NCBI GenBank assembly: GCA_002081555.1
Contig: MZNV01000033.1
Span: forward strand, 1 to 64,000
DNA: 64,000 bases
Source of the DNA: Protostelium mycophagum
Taxonomy: Eukaryota; Evosea; Variosea; Protosteliida; Protosteliaceae
Direction: 5' to 3'
Numbering within the stretch: position 1 is the first letter of the stretch; each line of letters begins with the position of its first letter. Shown in pieces: positions 49,701 through 58,383 of the stretch. The notes beneath the pieces are model-generated. The model saw only the letters and a program-made list of their open reading frames with translations. It made no database searches and was not told the DNA's origin. A program made the translations under genes and the position numbers.

Positions 49701-52700
49701 GCACGCACTCACCGCCCCCGCTCACTGCTGTATTCCCGGAGAACGTGGAATTACTTATGGAGAAGATGACAGAGGAATCAGTATATAGACCCCCACCCAT
49801 CGAAATTGCGTTTGTCGCTGTGTTGTCGAGGAAAAGACAACCACTCATACTCATATTTGCTCCAGTGATATACACTCCTCCACCTAATGACCCCACGTTA
49901 TTGATGAAATTACTGTTCGTAATATTTCCAGCCCCGATATCTTGAATATATAAACCCCCTATTCTCAATCAGAAAATCAGCACGTGCCAATGAAAATTCA
50001 ATCTCTCTCATCACCTCCGAAAGTATTACCACGGGTGTTGTTGATAAAGGTGACATTGTTCATGCTCAACGATGGACATAAGAAAATCTTAGCACCAAAT
50101 CCGTTAGACACAATGATTGTGTTGATAATGGTAGTCGGAGAATTTGTGATCCGTAAAGCTCCGACGGTATTGAGGTTGAAAACGGACCCCACTATCGTGG
50201 TATTACTGGCATAATCACCAACAATTACTCCAGACGTAGCGTTGTTGCTAGTAAAGACACTGTTGACCACATTGATGTATATATTGGCCCCACTGTTGAA
50301 GATAGCCCCTCCCATATTCCCTGCAGAGTTGGATGTGAATGAAGCACCAGAGATTGTGAGGTTCAGAGAAGCGCTTCCGGAAATAAGTGTAGTCCAGATA
50401 ACACCTCCGTTGTTAGTTGCAATGTTGTTGGTGAATGATGTTCCATTGATGAGAGCAACCCGTTGTCCGTTCATTTGATACATGTAAATGGCGCCTCCAT
50501 TGTAAGCAGTGCATGATGTGAAAGAACCCCCATTCAACGTAATTCCAGATGAGGTGAGGTATATTCCTCCACCAGTGTTGTTGTAGAAGGTGGGGTTGTT
50601 CAAAATAAACGGTCCGTTCACACCGTATATCCCCTTGCCCGTATTTCCTATGAAAGTGACAGAGTTGAGAGTATTTTCTGTGGGTATCAGTGATCATTCC
50701 GCGCATAAAACTTACTATCCAGTGAATACATAGCATCTCCTTTGTTGTTGATCAAGGAGCATGTATCCAAAATCCTGATAATGTCATTCTTTGCTTTCGC
50801 TGCAATAGAGATGATCGTAGCAAATTCAACTCACCGATTTCCTCCAGTAGTAGATATTGCGGCACCCTGCGGTGCACTATTTGACACAAAATTAGAACCA
50901 TAAATATAGCTGGAGATGGTCCATTGGTAGATAGCACCACCATTCGATGCTGTATTTGACGTGAAGTTACAATTGTAGATGGAAGACAGTCCCAGTGTAT
51001 AAAGTGCTCCACCGTTTGATGCCGCATTATTGCCAGTAAATACGCAATAGTTAAAACTGCTTGTTCCGGACATTCTACCGGCGCCACCATTAGTGCTGGC
51101 AGTGTTACTCGTGAAGAAACACGATGTCAAATTAGCAGTTCCACTCCCTGCCATAGCTCCCCAAGAACCAATGTTATTAGTAAAGCTACTATTGAACGCA
51201 GTAAAATTGGTGTTTGCGTTATCTGCCCAGTTTTAGTTATCGGTTTTCCTTTCATCTAATATCTTGTGTGTTCCGGCTTTACCATAATTGGCAAATAACA
51301 ACAGTACGACTAAATTGAACCATGGACCACTTACAATTAACACAGGCACCAAGGTTTGATATGCCAGTGTTGTTGAACAATTGACTCCCTGATATATAGA
51401 CCCGGGCTGAAGTATCTACATATATTGCTTGTGTCGTATTGTAGATATTGCAATTGATCACAGATACCACCCCACTGCCACCGAAATAGAACGCTCCTGC
51501 ATAATCGGAGCTGCTCAGTCCATAGAAGACACTGTTGGTGATTATGACTGCACCGTTTGAATAGACAGCAGCTCCTCGAGCGGAAGAATTATAGATCTTC
51601 GTGGAATCCATATTGAGACTGGCCGTATTGATGCAACCTGCATAATGTCATCCTCTTGCCATGTTGTGATAGAAGAATCAAATGGTTCGTCATTACCTCC
51701 AAAAATACTTCCACCAGAGCAACCATAGATCACAGTGTTAGAATTGATAGTCAGTAAGTTGTCACTGAAAATAGAGACTCCAGTATTCGCCGTATTGTTA
51801 TAGATCTGAGAAGAGGAGATCGTCACGCCCGAACCATAGATGGCGTAAATTGCAGACCCACCAGTCTGGAACAGTCAGTCTTGTAATTCAAAACGCATTC
51901 CTTGGGCAAAAACCGAAAAGAGCTTTACTGCAAATGAAAAGCGAGTTTCCGCATGTAGATAATGAGACCGGATTCAAATAGATCGTGGGTATTCATCCTT
52001 ACATAATTTGCAATGACTAAAGTATTGCTGTAAATGCTTGCGTTGGTGACGGTAACACCACCAGTCACATATGCGAGGTACACAGCCCCTCCGTAATAAC
52101 TCGCCGTGTTATTAGTGTATATTCCTGAGTTGTCCGAGAAACCGACTGAAGTATTTACAGCAATGGCTCCTATTCATGTGAGATATTCAAGAAAAATAAT
52201 GATGAAGGCGAACCTCCCCGATCCACATTCGCGACATTATTGGCCCAATAGCAAAGTATCTGGTTGAATCCAACACCATCACCATAGTAACCACCACCCG
52301 CACCGGCAACATTATTGGTGATCTTCGAACCTGTCATCTTCCACAGCGCATTACTTCCCATCCCTCCTCCAAGGATAGCTCCACCTTCACCTCATCAGCC
52401 CATTCACTCGTCTCAAACTTACCTCTTGTTGCCGTGTTGGTGTCAAAAACACAGTTATTGACTTGCATATCTGTTGGATTGGAAGTACCACTGATCCAAA
52501 GAGCACCGCCATCAATGGCATCATTGTAATTAAGTAGAGAGTTTGTCATGGTGTACAAGCCATTCCATACGAATATCGCTCCTCCGAGATACGCTTGGTT
52601 ATTGGTCAGAGTCACATTGTTGAAAGTAGACGACTGCAAATTCAGGGCAGCCACAGCTCCACCTCCTCCAATACCATTGTTAGGTCCCGCAAGGTTCGAA

Positions 52701-54227
52701 CCGCTTGGTTTAACAACATTATTGATGAACTGTGTGTTGCTGACAGACAGCGAGCTGAGTGTGGTAGTGGTAGCTCCGGTATAAATCGCCCCTCCGGAGA
52801 TCAGGGCGGTGTTTCCCGAAACGTAAGATCCAGTCAGGCTGAGAGAAGATGTATTTGATCCTCCCACAGCTCCACCCTTGTTGGCAGTATTCATGCTCAG
52901 ATTACAATTGATTACTGTAAGACTACCCTCTGAATACAATCCTCCTCCTGCGGCTGCTGTATTGTTGACGATTTGGCTGTTGGTGATAGTGAGGGATGCT
53001 GAAGCCCTCACCATGATAGCACCTGACATTGTGAGTAAGAATAGTATGAGGATAGCCTGCCTCCGTATCCGTTATTTGAAACGTAGTTGGCGGTGAGGAT
53101 GGAGCTGGTGATAGTGGAAGCACCGTTACCATCGATACACACCGCACCACCATTGTTCATTCCGACATGTCCACTAAAGACGCTGTTCGAAATGCTGGTA
53201 GGTCCTCTTCCGTAAATGGCACCTCGTTGCTTTAATACAATATCTCGAATTATTATTTGCTGTAAATTATATTCTACTGCGGTCCTGAAGAATAGAAGGA
53301 AAGCTCTCACCTCCTTGTCCAAGAGTAGGTTTATTGTTCGTCCATATGCACCCATTGCAGGTGAATTGATTCCCGTCATCGGAATATATCGCTGCTGCAG
53401 CCCCACCAACAGAGTTTCCACTGAAGGTTAATCCTGTTCCAATGAAAGTGTCTAAACCCAAGCTTCCTGATGAAGATCAGCTGTGGAATGATCTTCTAGA
53501 TCCCACAAAAAATATTATCTTAACATTTCGATGCATCAGAGAATCATGCAAAATGATCTCACCAAGTGCGACAGCAGCACCAACAATTTGGGCGTAATTA
53601 TTGATGAATAGAGAGGAGGAGACGGACATAGTCGAGTTTTTGGAATAGATGGCGCCTCCTTGCATTGTTGCCGAGTTGTTCAGAAACATTGTGTTCGAGA
53701 TCGTGACAGAGGGTGAATTGGACAAATTGATGGCACCACCATAGCGGCTGCCAAACCCATTTGCGAAATGACAGTTTTGGATACTCAAAGATGCTCGTCC
53801 GACGGTCAGAATAGAAGAGGTGGAGAGTGAGCCCGCATTGAAATAGCACCACTGGAAGCTGAGTGCTGATCCAGCTGTCATGCTTCCGTTTATGGGGCTA
53901 CTGAGAAACACTACATTACTGAAACTGACATTCACATTTCCGTTGATGATGATGCTCGAGGAAGTGAACTGAACCGCTCCTCCTTGCTCGGCGGTAATGG
54001 TGTAAATGGAATTTGTAGGGATAATCACTGTGCCAGTATAGATCCCTGAGGCCACGATGAATTGGTTGTTCCCTCCAGCTTGCAGAGCTGTGTTCAATGA
54101 GAACAAAAAAAGAAAATGGTCACTCACAAGAGATCCAATTAGTTGAATCAATCCTCAACGTTGCTGCTGAAGCATAAAATACAAAGAAGGTAAGCCAGAA
54201 CCACATGACTTTTGGAGGCTCTGCCAT
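25709..54227 (-). CDS. Giant beta-helix receptor tyrosine-kinase-like protein
   Basis: One gene of 28.5 kb with about forty exons, estimated at 8,700-8,900 residues. The ATG at 54227 opens a signal peptide (WFWLTFFVFYASAA). The first intron is 54127-54088, and exon 2 starts the pectin-lyase-like fold (QFIVASGIYTGTVIIPTNS). I checked phases by hand at each junction from exon 1 to about 48.7 kb, plus 46054/46003, 39586/39537 and 39230/39205; all keep frame, so a single gene is the simplest model. Order: leader; GGA(I/V)/FxxN repeats; a long S/T/N/G-rich repeat block (one exon, 46003-39586, is 6,418 bases); a second GGA(I/V)/FxxN block; one transmembrane helix; a kinase; and a short tail ending SSPKSPKK at TAA 25709-25711. 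It is presumably a cell-surface receptor whose ectodomain forms a very long parallel beta-helix. No ligand can be inferred. The alternative is two or three adjacent genes, but I found no internal signal peptide. Confidence 0.78.
25830..26700 (-). other. Cytoplasmic kinase domain of the giant receptor
   Basis: All catalytic elements are present. They are the Gly loop IGRGAFGIVYKASW, VAVKQLL (ATP lysine), LEEFLREVSIVQRLRPHPN (alpha-C Glu), SLVMEFCPNGSLHTYLQE, and the catalytic loop IVHRDLAARN split by an intron after AAC (26279-26235). Then come VTDFGMSRE, PLKWMAPEAI, KSDVFSFGITMWEI and CWKADPQDRPTFVE. HRDLAARN and the Trp before MAPE are tyrosine-kinase signatures, and TKL kinases of amoebozoans often share them. 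It looks active. The tail has tyrosines in HYETLNMYGN that could be phosphorylation sites. Confidence 0.93.
26810..26880 (-). other. Transmembrane helix of the giant receptor
   Basis: A single hydrophobic span, ILPFAIGGVGGALVIAVVVI then MILY, is followed at once by the stop-transfer run KRNRNKK. It separates the beta-helix ectodomain from the kinase and sets a type I orientation together with the N-terminal signal peptide. Confidence 0.92.
27100..30480 (-). repeat. Membrane-proximal GGA(I/V)/FxxN repeat block
   Basis: About ten exons carry more than a dozen units pairing a GGA(I/V/L) or GGGFY turn with an FxxN strand 15-25 residues away (for example NTAKQGGAVYLSS, TFSG..FGGAIYFGS, CVFSSNVATGNGGGVSI). 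The pattern is that of chlamydial polymorphic membrane proteins and other right-handed beta-helices. Exons are short (150-480 bases) and introns about 50 bases. Confidence 0.85.
30500..48737 (-). repeat. Central S/T/N/G-rich beta-helix repeat block
   Basis: About 18 kb codes for imperfect units of roughly 20-22 residues built on patterns such as VTVSGNTFSG, NVSNTTSVSISNG and TTVNGLD, with almost no Cys, Trp, Lys or Arg and no GGAI motif. Few introns interrupt it: exons of about 2.7 kb (48737-46054), 6.4 kb (46003-39586) and 2.6 kb (36994-34434). The low complexity yields long open frames on the opposite strand (up to 404 codons), which are not genes. Asn-Ser/Thr sequons are extremely dense, so heavy N-glycosylation is expected if the protein is secreted. 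Confidence 0.85.
48780..54087 (-). repeat. N-terminal GGA(I/V)/FxxN repeat block
   Basis: About eighteen exons carry more than twenty GGA(I/V/L) turns (AEQGGAVQF, SRYGGAINL, TMQGGAIYS, NMGGAIFNS and others) with FxxN strands between. They form the membrane-distal end of the receptor. Exon size averages under 350 bases. One intron (about 53080-53033) uses a GC donor and a CAG acceptor, joining GYG to GAIMV. Confidence 0.85.
54128..54227 (-). other. Signal peptide exon of the giant receptor
   Basis: Exon 1 encodes MAEPPKVMWFWLTFFVFYAS and continues AATLRIDSTNWIS. A hydrophobic core follows a short basic N-terminus, with an Ala-Ser-Ala-Ala cleavage region. The donor is TCTT|GTGAGTG. Confidence 0.85.
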
Positions 54228-54506
54228 TGCTCTCTCTTTGGAAAGCTGATGAAGCTTGTGATTATTTTCGAAGCAAAGGTCCTTGTCGCAACCAAAACCA
54301 AAATAAAACGCGCTTGCGCGGATAAAACTTCAATTTGGTGTTTGCGTATTCCTAAAGGTAATCGTTACAAACCGGTGGACATACCATCACTCGCTGACAG
54401 GAGCGCAAAGTGGACTGATAGGCGTGCAGCCTCCATCATATTTTAATGAAAGAGGGTTCTATTTATCAAACGTTCAAGCGCCAAAACACAACCTTACAAA
54501 TCATCT
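54228..54506. promoter_or_regulatory. Promoter region of the giant receptor gene
   Basis: These 279 bases lie between the stop of the upstream minus-strand gene and the receptor ATG. They must hold the receptor's promoter and the neighbour's 3' end. I see no TATA box or other clear motif. Confidence 0.35.
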
Positions 54507-56383
54507 TCATTTATTCATGCCGAGGCTGTTGGAGTTTATCCCGGCGCTTCCCCTCGCCTCTGACTTTTCGATTCGGATGTCTTTGGGGTTGCCTCTCAGT
54601 ATCTCAATGCACCAGTGTCCTTTGTAGTCGAAAATCTGCGTGCTCCTGTCTCTGCTAAACATTCCGTTGGAGTTGTGGTCTCCCACAAAGAATGAAATTA
54701 CCTTGGGCGGAGCTCGGCTTCGGGGCCCTTCTCAGCGCCACGTCTTTTCTGTGCCCGGATTTCTATGGGGAAATCACCAGCATTCGTCAAAGTGATGTAT
54801 CCTGTGTACCCCGAGTCTGATCTCGGAAAGATGATGAAGTAACTCATCATACTGTACACCTGCCGAAAAGTTAAATTGTCTAAAACATTCTTTGGTCGCA
54901 GCATCACACTTTACAAAATTTCTGCGCGGTTGCAAACCGCATTGCCACGGTAATTACCGTGTCATGATATACGCACCCTCTGGGCGTCCTTCTCGGTGAG
55001 TTGTTTGCCAGAGATGATCACCAACTCTTCGTGATTAGCACCCGTTAATGTTCCAAACCAATTGTAGATCCCTTTCTTTACGTCTCCAAGTTTTCCAAGT
55101 CCTACCACAAAATGAAAAAAAGTACTTCAAACAAATGCTGACCATAAGGAGGGCGTTCTCCAGCGTAGTAAGTGCCATTCTGTGCGTTGACAAAGAACCT
55201 GTAGGACACGTTGTCCGAGTAATAAGTGCCGATAAAGACCGGGAGGTAAACTATCCCCATACTCTGGTTTTGGTATTCGAGGCGCGTTAACTTGAAATCT
55301 TTCACGTGCCTGTGTACATTTATTTTTAGACCTCGAGAATTACAGGCTGCGGCTGTGCCGCAGCACGCAGATTTTCAGATGCAACTCTTGTTGTCTTTAA
55401 GCACTCACTTTGTGCGCTTCTGCTCCTCGAACAATTGGTGACATTTGTTGTTGATCATGTCTCTGATCTGTGGCTCGACATATTTCGTCCACATCTCTTC
55501 TATTGGTATAGAGGTACCCAGAGTATAACCAGTGCTTCTCAGAACATCTAACATGTGATTAAACATACAGGAGGATTGTGTTCTTGTTACCTATAGAATT
55601 ATATGTGATCGTCTTTTGTGAGATGTCCCATTCTTGCAATTTGGAACAATCCTCTCGCATTCCAGGGTTCAGATCAGAGCAGTAGATTATGTCTGTCAAT
55701 GGTATCTAAGATAAACCAGTCAATTTGTGCACTGAAGAAGAGTTTTTACCGATTGATAACCATAAGCATGATCCCACAACAATTCCTCTGCATTTGTGTG
55801 GTGATTTTGGTGATGCTTTCCAGCGAGTCCTTCGAAATTGGCACAAGCAGACAAAGAGCCGTGAAGATAAGGTACGAATAAACGCTGAAAGGTTGCATCA
55901 GCTGCTTTCTGTGAAGATTAGCTTCTAATGCTCATTTGTCTATTGAATCGACTCTACCTTAAAACCTGTGGGAGCCATCCATAGTGATTCGACCCATTTT
56001 TTGAAGATGTCTCGACAGTCACTTTCGGTCAGTTTGTGTGGGATGATGGGCTGTCCTCCGCTCTGAAATGTAAGAAGATGAATAAAAAGATCGAGTCGCA
56101 CCGGTTTCCAGCTGGCAGGAAGAGGGGTGAAATCGCCTGCTGTGGCTGGAGGTGCTGAGGCAGCATAACCAGTGACAGGTCGTACGACAGGGACTTCTGG
56201 GACAGTGACATTAGTCAAGCTGGGATAGCCAGAGAATTGATTAAGACTGCTTGTATTACTCTGATGTAAATCCGCATAAGTTGGTGTCGTATTGTTATAT
56301 GTGGGATTAAAAGGGGGTGGAATCTGTGATGGCTGCATAAATTGTTGTGGGTCTGTATAATGATTGATCTCTCCTGAGCTCAT
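54507..56383 (-). CDS. Conserved protein of unknown function with YLPVF..FFVNAQNG motif
   Basis: About nine exons give some 480 residues. ATG 56383 starts a Pro/Asn/Thr/Gln-rich N-terminus (MSSGEINHYTDPQQF, roughly residues 1-90) of the low-complexity type. A structured part follows: ESDCRDIFKKWVESLWMAPT, LTDIIYCSDLNPGMREDC, IPIEEMWTKYVEPQIRDMIN, TRLEYQNQSMGIVYLPVFIG and FFVNAQNGTYYAGERPPYG (55290-55145). Then come KKGIYNWFGTLTGANHEELV, YSMMSYFIIFPRSDSGYTGY and a basic C-terminal part ending SNSLGMNK at TGA 54507-54509. The YLPVF...Y.FFVN.Q.G...GERP pattern resembles a domain found in bacterial and protist zinc-ribbon-linked proteins of unknown role, but no zinc ligands are seen here. It lies directly upstream of, and on the same strand as, the giant receptor; no functional link can be shown. 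Confidence 0.65.
54926..54961. repeat. Two adjacent hairpins in an intron
   Basis: GCGGTT/AACCGC with a three-base loop (about 54926-54940) is followed directly by the perfect 16-base palindrome CACGGTAATTACCGTG (54946-54961). Both lie in the intron between the exons ending DAQR and beginning VYSMMSY of the unknown gene. Confidence 0.7.
55347..55363. repeat. Dispersed GCGGCA-AGCCGC palindrome (copy 5)
   Basis: The sequence CTGCGGCTGTGCCGCAG has arms CTGCGGC/GCCGCAG around a three-base loop. It is the same core as the copies in introns of the ASH, XPR1-like and PDK1-like genes, and it too is in an intron. Confidence 0.75.
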
Positions 56384-56738
56384 CGTGTCGTTGTTGCAAA
56401 TAATTTGGTCGATCACCAAAAAATTGAGTTTTCAAAGAACAGGAACACAAGTTACGTATGCCCACTCATTGAACTTGATGCACCCTGGAAAGAGTTAGTT
56501 TTGAACGTCTCCGAAGGCTCCTTCGAACAACGCTCAGGATTATCACACCACCTTCAGCTGGAGTTCACTGAACCTTCTCAATGTTGCATTGCTGAGCACA
56601 AGTTGGTCTTTGGCGCGAGATACAGTGTTTCCTCTGCAAAATGAGAACACTTTGCCATGATGGGCGGCTGGTGAGACAACGGTATTGCGGTTCAGAAGAA
56701 GAGTGCTGAAAACCGTGGAGAGCATCATTAATTACGGA
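56384..56738. promoter_or_regulatory. Divergent promoter region
   Basis: These 355 bases separate the start of the unknown minus-strand gene from the start of the plus-strand SLC35A-type gene. A short plus-strand ORF at 56405-56644 has no support. I see no named motif. Confidence 0.4.
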
Positions 56739-58253
56739 ATGGATCGTGTGAAGACAGCAGGCAAGACGACCTTCTGGGTCATCATCTTGACCTTTTTGTT
56801 GAGCTGTCAGTCTCTATTGATCACGTATTCACAACAAGGACAAGGCTACAAATACAGTACTACTTCCGCCATTTTATTGGCAGAGATCTTGAAGCTACTC
56901 ATCGTCATCTCTTTAATGTAAGTAGGGATCGTTAATTCTTAAGAACATGGCAAGGTGACACATTCAGGTTGTATGATGGAACACAAATCAACTTCAGGAT
57001 CAATTCAGACACAATCTTGTATTGCGCTCCCGCCTTGATTTATTTCCTGCAGAACAACATTGTCTTCTTCGCACTTCTGTTTGTTGATCCCACCACCTAT
57101 CAGATTTTGGTCAACCTGAAGATCTTAACGACAGGTAACATGACATTTACCTGAACAATGGTGTCATTTTGCCACAATCTAATCTGCTGCCATGTGCGAT
57201 AAACACTTTCGTGTTTAGTTTCAGAATATGAAATATGAATATCTATGTGCTGATGATTTCAGGGATATTATCCTATATCGTGATGAACAAAAAGTTGAGC
57301 AGTCTGCAATGGTCAGCTCTCTTCCTCCTGGCTGTCGGTTGTGCCATCAGCCAGAGTAAATCCTGTGAATCACAGAATGCGAATTCAGGAGTGAAAACGT
57401 CAGCTACGGGGGTCATATTATGTATTATAGTATCCCTCATGTCTCCCGCTGCTGGCATCGCCACAGGTAAATTTCATCGAAATTTACATTACTTTTACCT
57501 TCAGTTTTCATGAAATTTCAATGAATTTTCTCTGAAATTACTCAGAATGGATCATGAAGAAGAGCAATTTGAAGAAAGAATCCCTCCACTCACAAAACAT
57601 GCACCTCTACTTCTTTGGGATTATATTCAACATGGCCGGCTACCTGCTCGAGACACACCCGGACCAATCTTTCTTTGATGGACACTCGTGGACATCAGCC
57701 GCCGTTATCCTCAGTTATGCCTTGACTGGGCTCATGGTCTCCCTTATCATGAAGTAAGTGCCATGCTATTACAGAGTTGTAGTGTACAAAAAAACGTTCA
57801 GAAACTACAAATTCTTCTCTGACAATAATTGAGGCTGTCATTCTCGCACTTTGTACAAAAATAAATAATTATGCAATCTCACACAAATGAGGATGCATCT
57901 TCGCGGCAGAAGTCTAAAAGGTCTAAAAAATATTTACCTTTGATTTTCACCAGCCGAAAAGCAGAATTTATGTACACGACATTTTGTTTGCCTTGTATTT
58001 TGCAGTCGAGTGAATTGAACGGGTTGTATTCATGATCTTTAGGTACGCAGACAACATGGTGAAGATTTATGCTGTGGCTGTATCCATGGCTTTAACTCTC
58101 CTGCTTTCTGTAATGTTTTTTGGGCAGAAACCCACGATGGAATTATTTTATGGAATAACGGTGATCACTGTGTCCATATTGATGTATTTCAACGTGGTGA
58201 GCCCAGAAATATCCACAGATATCCCTCATCAAGAGCCAAATAAACAGACATGA
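56739..58253 (+). CDS. Nucleotide-sugar transporter, SLC35A family
   Basis: Ten-helix Golgi or ER antiporter of the SLC35A family (UDP-galactose, UDP-GlcNAc or CMP-sialic-acid type). Five exons. ATG 56739 (MDRVKTAGKTTFWVIILTF) was preferred over an upstream non-ATG extension. The family core is clear: APALIYFLQNNIVFFALLFV, DPTTYQILVNLKILTT (57049-57133), LSYIVMNKKLSSLQWSALFL (57271 on), GLMVSLIMKYADNMVKIYAV (spanning the last intron, 57753/58043) and FGITVITVSILMYF-like final helix YGITVITVSILMYF. The join AA|GTAAG to TTTAG|G restores the conserved K-Y-A-D-N motif. It ends PHQEPNKQT, TGA 58251-58253. The sugar is undecided. It could supply the glycans expected on the very sequon-rich receptor encoded next door, but that is only context. 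Confidence 0.9.
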
Positions 58254-58383
58254 CAAACCTGCTTGTTAGTGATTTTGTTTATGTTTCAACTTGCTTGATT
58301 ACACCACCAACAACCTCCTCAAAGTAAAAACGAGCAGAAGCGAAAGTATGGAATCATATGAAGATACTTTATGAAGAAGTATT

